NCBI GenBank assembly: GCA_002319925.1
Contig: DCFP01000070.1
Coordinates: 1 to 16,922, forward strand
Reading direction: 5' to 3'
Source: Holophagaceae bacterium UBA1801
Lineage (GTDB): Bacteria; Acidobacteriota; Holophagae; Holophagales; Holophagaceae
Length of the DNA stretch: 16,922 nt
Under the pieces are notes generated by a model. That model saw only the letters and a program-made list of their open reading frames with translations, searched no databases and was not told where the DNA came from. Shown one piece after another: positions 7,443-14,462 of the stretch; the stretch's first letter is position 1; each line of letters starts with the position of its first letter. Position numbers and translations under genes: made by a program.

Positions 7443-8921
7443 ATGTTCGAATCCGCCGAACTGGGCCACTGCATCGATAAGGAAGTCTGGAAGAAGGAGG
7501 TTCCGGCCCTGCGGGAAGCCCTGCTGGATGCCCAGTACGATATCTTCGCGGCCAAGAAGTTTCCGGTGATCATTCTCATCGCGGGGGTCGATGGTTCGGG
7601 CAAGAGCGCGGTGGTGAGCACCCTCAACGAATGGATGGATCCCCGGCACATTCAGGTGAACGGCTTGGATGATCCCTCCGACGAGGAACTGGAGCGGCCC
7701 CACATGTGGCGCTATTGGCGGCTTCTCCCTCCCAAAGGGAAGATGGGCATCTTTGACGGGAGCTGGTATTCCTGGCCCATCCTCCAGCGGGCCAACGGCC
7801 ACCTGAACAGCGAGCGCATGGACCAGGACATGGAGCGGGTGCGGCGTTTCGAGCAGATGCTGATCGACGAAGGCGCGCTGATCATCAAGTTCTGGATGCA
7901 TCTCTCCAAGAAGACCCAGGAGAAGCGGCTGATCAAGCTGGAGAAGGATCCCAAGACCCGTTGGCGGGTCACCGAACGGGACTGGAAGCATTTCAAGCTC
8001 TACGACACCTTCCGGGAGGTTTCCGAGCGGGCGTTGCGGCTGACCAGCACCGCGGATGCACCCTGGATCGTGGTGGAAGCCACGGACGAGCGCTACCAGC
8101 AGCTCACGGTGGGGAAGGTCCTCCTCGAGCGATTGCGGGCACGCCTTGACAACCCTGCTCCGAAGGCCGTCGTCGTCAAAGCGCCGCCTTCCATTTCCAG
8201 CATCGATGGCGTGAACATCCTCAGCTCCCTGGACCTCACCCAGAAACTCGAGAAAGAGGACTACGAGAAGCAATTGGAGAAGCTGCAGGGCGAGTTGAAT
8301 CTCCTGACACGCCACAAGGACTTCAAGAGCCATTCGGTGGTGCTGGTCTTCGAGGGCGTGGATGCCGCGGGCAAGGGCGGCAGCATCCGGCGAATCACGC
8401 AGGCCATCGACGCCCGGGTCTGCCGCATCATTCCCATCGCCGCGCCGACGGAGGAGGAACGGGCTCAGCCCTACCTCTGGCGGTTCTGGCGGCACTTGCC
8501 CCGGGCGGGGAAGTTCGCGATCTTCGATCGTTCCTGGTACGGGCGCGTGCTGGTGGAGCGAGTGGAGGGGTTCTGCTCCGAGGCCGACTGGATGCGAGCC
8601 TACGGCGAGATCAACGACTTCGAACACCAGCTGGTCCGCAACGGGACGATCCTCATGAAGTTCTGGCTGACCATCTCCCAGGCGGAACAGCTCAGGCGCT
8701 TCGAGGAACGGCAGGCCACCAGCTTCAAGCGCTTCAAGATCACGGAAGAGGACTGGCGGAACCGCGAGAAATGGGGCCTGTACGAGAACGCCATCTGCGA
8801 CATGCTGGAACGCACCAGCACGGAGATCGCGCCCTGGACTCTGGTGGAAAGCGAGGACAAGCTCTTCGGCCGCATCAAGATCCTGAAGGCCCTCTGCCGG
8901 AAGATCGAGGCCGCATTGTAA
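7443..8921 (+). CDS. pap: Polyphosphate:AMP phosphotransferase (two-domain PPK2, class II)
   Basis: The 492-residue protein contains two tandem PPK2 domains, the layout of class II enzymes that phosphorylate AMP to ADP with polyphosphate. The N-terminal domain (about 15-235) has a Walker A GVDGSGKS at 48-55 but a changed lid, DGSWYSW (105-111). The C-terminal domain (about 265-492) has canonical GVDAAGKG (305-312) and DRSWYGR (362-368). In characterised two-domain PPK2 proteins the C-terminal half carries the activity, which agrees with the degeneration seen in the N-terminal half. The GGAG ribosome site lies 6 bases upstream but is partly inside a leader hairpin. It follows the ADP-forming acetate-CoA ligase gene by 85 bases, and a histidine kinase gene follows by 10 bases. 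Confidence 0.93.
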   Translation: MFESAELGHCIDKEVWKKEVPALREALLDAQYDIFAAKKFPVIILIAGVDGSGKSAVVSTLNEWMDPRHIQVNGLDDPSDEELERPHMWRYWRLLPPKGKMGIFDGSWYSWPILQRANGHLNSERMDQDMERVRRFEQMLIDEGALIIKFWMHLSKKTQEKRLIKLEKDPKTRWRVTERDWKHFKLYDTFREVSERALRLTSTADAPWIVVEATDERYQQLTVGKVLLERLRARLDNPAPKAVVVKAPPSISSIDGVNILSSLDLTQKLEKEDYEKQLEKLQGELNLLTRHKDFKSHSVVLVFEGVDAAGKGGSIRRITQAIDARVCRIIPIAAPTEEERAQPYLWRFWRHLPRAGKFAIFDRSWYGRVLVERVEGFCSEADWMRAYGEINDFEHQLVRNGTILMKFWLTISQAEQLRRFEERQATSFKRFKITEEDWRNREKWGLYENAICDMLERTSTEIAPWTLVESEDKLFGRIKILKALCRKIEAAL

Positions 8922-8931
8922 GATCCCCTTC

Positions 8932-10074
8932 GTGAGCCTATCCCACCCAGCCCTCCTCTGGTTCTTCCTCGGCATCCCTATCGGGTTGTTTATCATGGGC
9001 GCGAGCCTGTTCTTCGCCCGCTGGAACAAGCTGAAGACCCGCGCCCGCGGGGACCCGGAGGAAATGCTGCTCGGGGCGGTTTCCCAGAGCCTCCGGGAGC
9101 GGGGCCAGCTGGCCGCCAGCCTCGGCGAGCTGCGGACCGTGCACGAGCGGCTTCTGGATGCCCTCCCATTCGGCATCCTGTGGGTGGACCAGCAGCAGCG
9201 GGTGGCGGCGCTGAACGCTGAGGGCCGCAGGATCTTGGGGGTCAAACCCGGCGTGGTTGGGCTGGAGGCGGGGTTCGTGTTGGAGCCCTTTCCCTGGTTG
9301 CTGGACGCCCTGGCCCAGCAGCCTGGGCATACGTGGCGGTGCGATGGTGGCGGGCGGCGATGGCAGCTCGGTCGCATCGAAGCGCCGGACAAGGTGGGTG
9401 CCTTGGTGCAGATCGAGGACATCACCGATCTGGAAGTGGAAGAGCGGCGCGCCCAGCTTCGGGAGCGGTTCGCCGAACTGGGCGAGATGACCGCGGGGAT
9501 CGCGCATCAGCTGAAGAACGGACTGGCCGTGTTGAGAGGGCAGGGTCAGCTGCTGAAGCGAGCCGGGCACGAGGAAGCCGCCGAGGACATCCTCATGGAA
9601 ACGGAGGAGCTGGAGCTCGTCCTGCAACGCTTCCTCCAGTGGGCGAAACCTCTGGAGCCGACCTGCGCGCTCCTACGCTTGGAACAGGCCGCCGAGCAGG
9701 CCGCTGCAGAGATCCGGAAGCGTCCGGTCAGCCAAGGCAGGGTTGTGGAAGTGCAGGGGCAGGGCAGTGCCCAGGCCGATGCCATGCTGCTGCATCAGGC
9801 CCTGGTGAACCTCCTGGAGAACGCCTGCCAGGCCAGTCCCATCGGAGGGCTCGTGCGCATCCAGGTGGACGAAGGCCGCTTGGAGATCCTGGACGAGGGA
9901 CCGGGTTTGGGAGAAGACACGATGATCCGGATGCTCAAGCCTTTCGAGAGTGGGCGTCCTGATGGCACCGGGTTGGGGCTGCCCCTGGCCCTGAAGTGGA
10001 TCAATGCGCAGGGAGGGGATCTGCGCATCGAGAAGCGAACAGAAGGCGGCACACAGGCTACGATCCGTTGGTGA
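8932..10074 (+). CDS. Orphan membrane sensor histidine kinase with PAS-like domain
   Basis: The 380-residue protein has one N-terminal transmembrane helix (about 7-29), a PAS-like sensor region (about 70-165; LLDALPFGILWVDQQQRV), a HisKA dimerisation domain and a HATPase domain. The H-box reads GEMTAGIAHQLKNGLAVLRG with phospho-acceptor His192. The Gln-Leu after it differs from the usual HEIRNPL, yet the context is that of NtrB/AtoS-like kinases. The ATP lid has N-box LVNLLENACQAS (291-302), G1 DEGPGLG (321-327) and G2 GTGLGL (345-350), all intact. No response regulator is encoded nearby, so its partner lies elsewhere. The start is GTG at 8932, 10 bases after the phosphotransferase stop, with no evident ribosome site; translational coupling is likely. 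The signal is unknown. Confidence 0.9.
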   Translation: MSLSHPALLWFFLGIPIGLFIMGASLFFARWNKLKTRARGDPEEMLLGAVSQSLRERGQLAASLGELRTVHERLLDALPFGILWVDQQQRVAALNAEGRRILGVKPGVVGLEAGFVLEPFPWLLDALAQQPGHTWRCDGGGRRWQLGRIEAPDKVGALVQIEDITDLEVEERRAQLRERFAELGEMTAGIAHQLKNGLAVLRGQGQLLKRAGHEEAAEDILMETEELELVLQRFLQWAKPLEPTCALLRLEQAAEQAAAEIRKRPVSQGRVVEVQGQGSAQADAMLLHQALVNLLENACQASPIGGLVRIQVDEGRLEILDEGPGLGEDTMIRMLKPFESGRPDGTGLGLPLALKWINAQGGDLRIEKRTEGGTQATIRW

Positions 10075-10131
10075 ATCGGGATTTTTGCCGGCCGAGCGGA
10101 ATCGGCGAACCTCATCTCCGGCCTGCGCGTT

Positions 10132-10137
10132 TACACT
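10132..10137 (+). promoter_or_regulatory. nadE: Possible -10 element for leaderless nadE transcription
   Basis: TACACT sits 6 bases before the nadE ATG, and the region shows no ribosome binding site. Transcription starting about 7 bases after this hexamer would begin at the ATG itself. No convincing -35 is seen, so support is limited. Confidence 0.25.
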
Positions 10138-10143
10138 CTTCCC

Positions 10144-11853
10144 ATGCGTATCGCCCTGTTGCAGCTTGGTTCCCGTCTTGCCGATCCCGAGGCCAATGGC
10201 AAGGTCATTGAAAGCGCCTACCGTGAAGCGTTGGCTCTCGGAGCCCAGCTGGTCATCACCCCCGAGATGGCCGTGCCCGGCTATCTCGCTGAGGACCGCA
10301 TGTGGGAGCCCCGTCTCCGCCAACGGGTCGTGGCGGAGACTGAACGCCTCCTGTCCCTGGCTGGGCCGGTGCCCCTCGTCGTCGGCACCTGCAGCCCCGC
10401 TCCTTCGGGCCGGTTGTGGAACGAATTGAGATGGTGCGAGAACGGGAACGTTCGAGCCATCGTTCGAAAGCGGATCCTTCCGGTTTATGACGTGTTTGAC
10501 GAGAGTCGGTATTTTGACGCGGATACCGGCCGACAGCCGCTCGTCGATCACCTTGGAGAAAAGGTCGGGCTCTCCATTTGCGAGGATATGTGGGCGGATG
10601 CATCGCTGGTGGCCAGCCCCATCCACTACCCCTTCGATCCCATCGCGGAACTGGCTGAGCAGGGCGCGACTCTGGTGCTCAACGCCTCCGCCAGTCCGGG
10701 TGCTCTTGGCAGCTATGTCCCGCCGAGCTGCAGCGCGCCCTGGGCGGTGCCTTCCAAACTGTCCATGCGGCGAACGCTGCTCTCGGGCCATGCGGCCAAG
10801 CACGGGATTCCCGTCGGCTACGCCTGCCGGGTGGGTTCCGAGAGCTGGCTGACTTTTGACGGTGGCTCAGGCTTGGCCCTTCCGGACGGCACGTGGCAGA
10901 CGGACAAGCACTTCGAGGAAGGTATCGTGATGGTGGACTCCAAGGTGCAGGGCCGTCCCTGGCCGGCGGAACCCAGCGAGGGAGCCTACCTGCGCAGGGC
11001 CTTGGGGATGGGGCTCAAGGAGAACCTCGCAAAGCAGGGACTCGAAGGTGTCGTCATCGGCCTCTCGGGGGGCATCGATAGCGCCGTTGTCGCGGCCGTT
11101 GCCGCCGAGAACCTGGATCCGAGGCGTGTCCTTGGAGTGGCCCTCCCCACGCGGTTCACGAGCTCCGAAAGCCTGGCGCTGGCGGAGGAGCAAGCCCGGG
11201 CGACTGGCATCTACTTTTTGACCGTCAGCGCCGACGCGCCTTTCGAGGGAGCGGATCAGTCATTGCGGGCCATCTTCCCCGAGCGATCTTTCGGGCTCAC
11301 CGACGAGAACATCCAGAGCCGTGCCCGCGGGATGCTGCTCATGGGGCTGACCTCCGAGCCCGATGTACACCGGATGCTGGGCACGAGCCGCGTGGCCGTA
11401 CTGAACACGGGCAACAAGAGCGAAGCCGCCACGGGATATTTCACGCTCTACGGGGACGGAATCGGCGCCTTTGGAATCCTGGGCGATTGCCTGAAGGCTC
11501 GCGTTTTTGCGTTGGCCCGCGAATTGGGTACGGTCCCGAAGGGAGTCCTGGAGCGCAAACCCACGGCGGAATTGCGGCCCAACCAGACGGACGAGGCGAG
11601 CCTGATGCCCTATGTCCAACTGGACGCCATCCTGGGTGCGCTCCTGGAAGCCCAGCGCCAGGAAGAGACGCTATCCGATGATCTGGCCTTTTTCCTGGAG
11701 GGTGAAGCCCTGGCACAAGCCCGGGCGGCGCTTCCGCGGATCCTCCGGCTCCTGCGCTCGTCGGAATTCAAGCGTCGCCAGCTCCCCTTCGCCTTGAAGG
11801 TAAGCCCTTGGGCCTTCGGCCGCGGCAGAAGGATTCCGTTGACGGCTGTCTGA
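10144..11853 (+). CDS. nadE: Glutamine-dependent NAD(+) synthase NadE
   Basis: NadE amidates nicotinate adenine dinucleotide with ATP, taking ammonia from glutamine, the last step of NAD synthesis. The 569-residue length fits the two-domain glutamine-dependent form. The N-terminal nitrilase-type glutaminase (about 1-265) has its catalytic triad in TPEMAVPGY (Glu41), RKRILPVYDVFDE (Lys109) and LSICEDMW (Cys146). The C-terminal synthetase (about 280-569) has the PP-loop GLSGGIDSAVV (306-316), NTGNKSEAATGYFTLYGDG and the KPTAELRPNQTDE loop. The ATG lacks a ribosome site; a -10-like TACACT ends 6 bases upstream, so the mRNA may be leaderless. The gene is 69 bases after the histidine kinase and converges on a nitrilase-family gene with 5 bases between stops. 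Confidence 0.96.
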   Translation: MRIALLQLGSRLADPEANGKVIESAYREALALGAQLVITPEMAVPGYLAEDRMWEPRLRQRVVAETERLLSLAGPVPLVVGTCSPAPSGRLWNELRWCENGNVRAIVRKRILPVYDVFDESRYFDADTGRQPLVDHLGEKVGLSICEDMWADASLVASPIHYPFDPIAELAEQGATLVLNASASPGALGSYVPPSCSAPWAVPSKLSMRRTLLSGHAAKHGIPVGYACRVGSESWLTFDGGSGLALPDGTWQTDKHFEEGIVMVDSKVQGRPWPAEPSEGAYLRRALGMGLKENLAKQGLEGVVIGLSGGIDSAVVAAVAAENLDPRRVLGVALPTRFTSSESLALAEEQARATGIYFLTVSADAPFEGADQSLRAIFPERSFGLTDENIQSRARGMLLMGLTSEPDVHRMLGTSRVAVLNTGNKSEAATGYFTLYGDGIGAFGILGDCLKARVFALARELGTVPKGVLERKPTAELRPNQTDEASLMPYVQLDAILGALLEAQRQEETLSDDLAFFLEGEALAQARAALPRILRLLRSSEFKRRQLPFALKVSPWAFGRGRRIPLTAV

Positions 11854-11858
11854 GCCGA

Positions 11859-12617
11859 TCAGGGAGCTGTCTTCAGGGTACCAATATCGATTTGCTCGAT
11901 ATCGACATAGGTCTTCAGGGGATCGATGAGTACCGCCCCGAAGCGGCTGCGGTCCAGCTCATAGGTATGATCATCGCCAGTTGGAATGGGATCTCCCAGA
12001 GGATCGAAGACGTGGTTGCCCGCGCCAGCGAACACTTCGTCCGGGTGTTGCGAAGCCGCGATGCAGCAGCCGATGGTGAACACGCCGTTCTCGATGGCGC
12101 GGGCTCTCAGCAGTGTTTCCCAGATGTGATTCCTGCGCCAGGGCCACCAGGCCACGGCCAGCAAGGCATCGCAATTGGCCTGCATCCGCAGGGCTCGGGC
12201 CTGCTCCGGAAACCGGACATCGTTGCAATTCATCAGACCGAGGGTCCAGTCTTTGATCCGCACTGCAACATAGCGATCACCCGGTTCCCAGAGATCAAAT
12301 TCACCGTTGGGTCCGAACAGGTGGACCTTGTCGTATCGCGCACACTCTTGACCCCGGTGCCAGACCGTCAAGCGATTGCGGCGATCCTCCGTGAAAGAAC
12401 CGAAAACGAAGACGAGTTCAGGATGCTCCGCGGAAACCGATGCGAAGGTCAGCCGGACCAGGGCTGGCTCCACGAGACGTTTGTAGCCGTGCAGAAAACC
12501 TTCCGGAAACACGCAGAGTTCCGCCCCTGAGCTTGCGGCGAGACTCGCTTCCTCTTCCACCTGGCGGAGGTTGGTATTCACATCGAGACATAGGGATCGC
12601 GAAAGGTGAATTTTCAT
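11859..12617 (-). CDS. Nitrilase-superfamily carbon-nitrogen hydrolase (amidase), substrate unknown
   Basis: This 252-residue protein has the Glu-Lys-Cys triad of the nitrilase superfamily: CVFPEGF (Glu39), YDKVHLFG (Lys97) and LMNCNDVRFPE (Cys131). The CxDxRFPE form of the nucleophile block is common in branches with omega-amidase, Nit and carbamoyl hydrolase members. It lacks extra domains, so it should cleave a small cytoplasmic amide. Chain length is near the family minimum of about 260. The start is placed at the ATG at 12617 with GAG 6 bases upstream; an in-frame ATG at 12638 would add seven residues without a ribosome site. It converges on nadE. I cannot assign a substrate. Confidence 0.85.
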   Translation of the reverse strand: MKIHLSRSLCLDVNTNLRQVEEEASLAASSGAELCVFPEGFLHGYKRLVEPALVRLTFASVSAEHPELVFVFGSFTEDRRNRLTVWHRGQECARYDKVHLFGPNGEFDLWEPGDRYVAVRIKDWTLGLMNCNDVRFPEQARALRMQANCDALLAVAWWPWRRNHIWETLLRARAIENGVFTIGCCIAASQHPDEVFAGAGNHVFDPLGDPIPTGDDHTYELDRSRFGAVLIDPLKTYVDIEQIDIGTLKTAP

Positions 12618-12760
12618 AATATTCTCATTGAAGGACAACGTCTGCGGTTCCAGAGTATTCTCTTACATGCAGATGAGGTGGTGGTCCCTTTACGAAAATG
12701 ACAGGCCTTGACCTTCCATCATCTGATCCAGATCGACTTTCCCTAGAGCCCAGGAGGCCC

Positions 12761-13468
12761 ATGTTCACTTCCATACCCACGAGGAGCGCCATGCGGCAAG
12801 CCCTGGAAGCGGCTCTGGGCGCCTGCGAGGGCGTCCTCCCCGCCAAGGGGGGCGCTTCCGCGGAGCATGCAGAACCTGCGTTCATCGTGAGTCCCCGTCT
12901 GTCTGAAGCCCTTTCCATGGCCGTGGATCGCCATCGCAGCCAGGTTCGGAAGGGCACCACCATTCCCTACGTAACACACCTCCTGGCGGTCACAGCCCTG
13001 GTTGGAGAATCCGGAGGGAGCGAGGAGGAGATGATCGCCGCCCTCCTTCACGATGCCGTGGAAGATGGTGGCGGCAGGCCGCTGCTCGATGAGATCCGCC
13101 GGGTTTTCGGCAGTTCCGTGGCCGATATCGTCGAAGGTTGCTCGGAACATTTTGGATCTGGCGAGAAGGCCCCATGGCTCGAACGCAAACAGTCCTACCT
13201 CACTCGGCTGGCGGAAGCGCCCTTGACCGTCCTGCGTGTCACCTGCGCGGACAAGCTGCACAACGCGTTATCCATCGCCCGAGATCTCAAAGCCCAGGGG
13301 CCCTCCATGTTCGAGCGCTTCAAGGGTGATCGGGAGGGGACTCTTTGGTACTACCGATCTTTGGCGCGTCTCTATGGGGCCCTTGTTCAGGATGAGCCCA
13401 ACCTGGATTCTGGCTTCCGGGCTGTCATCCGGGAACTGCGGGAAACGGTTGCAAGCCTGGAAGGGTGA
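12761..13468 (+). CDS. Single-domain HD phosphohydrolase resembling the SpoT/Mesh1 (p)ppGpp hydrolase domain
   Basis: The 235-residue protein carries the metal and catalytic set of the RelA/SpoT hydrolase HD domain. It shows RKGTTIPYVTHLLAV with His73, ALLHDAVED with His97-Asp98 and the Glu101-Asp102 pair tied to alarmone hydrolysis, and VTCADKLHNALS with Asp164. No synthetase, TGS or ACT domain is present. It may therefore be a small alarmone hydrolase, or a phosphohydrolase acting on another nucleotide. The first 45 residues look disordered, and residues 170-235 are an extra helical tail. The start is ATG 12761, preceded by a perfect AGGAGG with short spacing. ATG 12791 (GAGGAG upstream) and ATG 12698 (no ribosome site) are alternatives. 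It appears to be monocistronic. Confidence 0.8.
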   Translation: MFTSIPTRSAMRQALEAALGACEGVLPAKGGASAEHAEPAFIVSPRLSEALSMAVDRHRSQVRKGTTIPYVTHLLAVTALVGESGGSEEEMIAALLHDAVEDGGGRPLLDEIRRVFGSSVADIVEGCSEHFGSGEKAPWLERKQSYLTRLAEAPLTVLRVTCADKLHNALSIARDLKAQGPSMFERFKGDREGTLWYYRSLARLYGALVQDEPNLDSGFRAVIRELRETVASLEG

Positions 13469-13614
13469 TTCAGTCACAATCCAAAGGAAAGACCCTGGGA
13501 TAATGGTTCCCGGATCACAATTCCCTTCTTGCGAGAGGGATGGATTCGCACATGTTTTAATTACATGAAACTTCGCTGAATCTTCATCGCACCGGTTTCG
13601 ATGGGAGCACGTCA

Positions 13615-13911
13615 ATGCGACCAATCAAGGATGCTGGGTGGGCTCGGATCAAGGCGGCACCAATGTTCAAATCGGCGCCCAAGTCCTCGCCCCAGGCCTA
13701 TTGGGCCTGGGTGCGCAAACAGGACGTGACGACTCAGCGAGTGGCCTGGTTCCTCTTGCGGATGGCCGATGCTGGCGAAGCGGCGGATGGGTTGGAGAAT
13801 TACCACCTGGTGGGATCCAGCTTCGATCCCGACAGGATATGGATCCTGGAACAGGAAACCCGAGCCTTGATGGCCGATTTCATCCTGGAGCCATCGAAAT
13901 ACATCTCTTGA
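13615..13911 (+). CDS. Hypothetical protein, 98 residues
   Basis: I do not recognise this protein. It has a good ribosome site (GGGAG, 8 bases before the ATG), and its codons are strongly G/C in third position like the neighbouring genes, so it is probably expressed. It is a basic, Trp-rich N-terminal half (AYWAWVRKQDVTTQRVAWF) followed by an acidic helical half ending ILEPSKYIS. There is no signal peptide, membrane helix or cysteine. The sequence reads like a small alpha-helical cytoplasmic protein. It lies between the HD hydrolase gene and a repeat-rich stretch that precedes a tRNA gene. Function unknown. Confidence 0.6.
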   Translation: MRPIKDAGWARIKAAPMFKSAPKSSPQAYWAWVRKQDVTTQRVAWFLLRMADAGEAADGLENYHLVGSSFDPDRIWILEQETRALMADFILEPSKYIS

Positions 13912-13936
13912 AAGAACGGACACAGGACACAGCATT

Positions 13937-13965
13937 TCAAGGCTGAAAATTTCTTCGGGCCTTGA
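13937..13965 (+). terminator. Weak stem-loop after the hypothetical gene
   Basis: TCAAGGC (13937-13943) and GCCTTGA (13959-13965) form a perfect 7-bp stem with a 15-base loop, 25 bases after the stop codon. No T-tract follows. It may end the transcript of the upstream gene; support is weak. Confidence 0.25.
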
Positions 13966-13979
13966 GAGGGCTTTCGGCG

Positions 13980-14082
13980 ATTGGTGAAGGGAGTCCCCTG
14001 CGGGCCGCGATGCACTCAGTGCGTGCTTCGCTTTCGTTACGGGCGCATCAGCACCGATTCGACTCCCTTCACCGGCACCAAT
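13980..14082. repeat. tRNA-end-like inverted-repeat element, copy 1 (103 bp)
   Basis: The left end ATTGGT-GAAGGGAGTC (13980-13995) and the right end GACTCCCTTC-ACCGGCACCAAT (14061-14082) are inverted repeats. The left lacks the six bases GCCGGT present in the complement of the right. The core 13 bp, GGTGAAGGGAGTC against GACTCCCTTCACC, is perfect. The right end, read on the plus strand, equals the T-arm and acceptor 3' strand plus CCA of the nearby tRNA-Leu. The interior is short and GC-rich. No open frame of note. It looks like a small non-autonomous palindromic repeat (REP- or MITE-like); mobility is inferred only. Confidence 0.7.
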
Positions 14083-14110
14083 CCTCTTCGAGCATGAGTG
14101 GCCCTACATG

Positions 14111-14319
14111 ATTGGGGTTAGTGAAGGGAGCCCCTGCGGGCCGCGATGCTGGTTGCGCCCGCTCACCCGCTAGCGCGGGCTGCTTCGCATGCAGGGCATG
14201 CTCAGCTTTCCCATCTATCGCTTGGTCCACTGGACCAAGCTCCTGCTCGCCAGGCTCGCAGAGATGGGTCCCTCTATCGGCGCACCATCATCGATTCGAC
14301 TCCCTTCGCCGGCACCAAA
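14111..14319. repeat. tRNA-end-like inverted-repeat element, copy 2 (209 bp)
   Basis: It shares with copy 1 a left block (14121-14149; 29 of 30 positions of 13984-14013, one base missing) and a right block (14293-14318; 25 of 26 positions of 14056-14081). The interior is about 120 bases longer and highly structured. GCTTGGTCC (14220-14228) and GGACCAAGC (14232-14240) make a perfect 9-bp hairpin, enclosed by CCCATCT (14210-14216) and AGATGGG (14262-14268). GCCCGC (14157) and GCGGGC (14175) can also pair. The right end abuts the terminator of the tRNA-Leu gene and copies its 3' end in inverted orientation. Confidence 0.7.
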
Positions 14320-14336
14320 AGACCCCTAACGGGGCC
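14317..14336 (-). terminator. Rho-independent-like terminator of tRNA-Leu
   Basis: Downstream of the tRNA on the minus strand are CCCC, loop GTTA, GGGG and then TCTTTT. The stem is only four G-C pairs plus one more after a mismatch, but the T-rich tail and the position 4 bases past the CCA end make a terminator likely. Its tail runs into the right end of repeat copy 2. Confidence 0.55.
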
Positions 14337-14339
14337 ATT

Positions 14340-14423
14340 TGGTGCCGGTGAAGGGAGTCGAACCCCCAAGCCTTTCGGCGGTCGATTTTGAGTCGACTGC
14401 GTCTGCCATTCCGCCACACCGGC
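14340..14423 (-). tRNA. tRNA-Leu, anticodon CAA
   Basis: This 84-base gene folds as a class II tRNA. The 7-bp acceptor GCCGGTG pairs with CACCGGC. The anticodon stem GTCGA/TCGAC holds loop CTCAAAA, giving anticodon CAA for UUG codons. The variable arm is GCC-GAAA-GGC, and the T-loop is TTCGACT. The T-stem GGGGG/CCCTT contains two G-U pairs. CCA is encoded in the gene. A promoter lies immediately upstream and a short terminator downstream. Its last 25 bases recur, inverted, at the right ends of two repeat elements next to it. Confidence 0.95.
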
Positions 14424-14433
14424 TTGCCTCTCC

Positions 14434-14462
14434 AGCATAGCGTGTCTTGTGAATTAGCCCAA
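14434..14462 (-). promoter_or_regulatory. Promoter of tRNA-Leu
   Basis: On the minus strand TTGGGC (14462-14457) and TATGCT (14439-14434) are separated by exactly 17 bases. The -10 ends 10 bases before the mature tRNA 5' end, leaving a leader of only a few bases for RNase P. The -35 touches a 12-bp palindrome at 14462-14473. It lies just after the stop of the E2 gene, so the tRNA need not rely on readthrough. Confidence 0.65.

Noticed and set aside
7293..9425. 710-codon minus-strand open frame
   Set aside because: It covers the phosphotransferase and kinase genes in antisense and arises from high GC codon use; its translation resembles no protein family.
11808..12530. Plus-strand open frame opposite the nitrilase-family gene
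   Set aside because: The minus strand carries the full Glu-Lys-Cys triad and a normal-length protein; the plus frame has no motif.
13980..14319. CRISPR-like array
   Set aside because: Only two units of unequal length with inverted ends; no regular repeat-spacer spacing and no cas genes.
14112..14391. Small plus-strand open frames through the repeat elements and tRNA
   Set aside because: They translate structured repeat and tRNA sequence, lack ribosome sites and have no protein-like composition.
13980..14423. Attachment sites of an integrated element at tRNA-Leu
   Set aside because: The copies of the tRNA end next to it are inverted relative to the tRNA and only about 100-200 bases apart, and there is no integrase or cargo gene; recombination-type att duplication would give direct copies.
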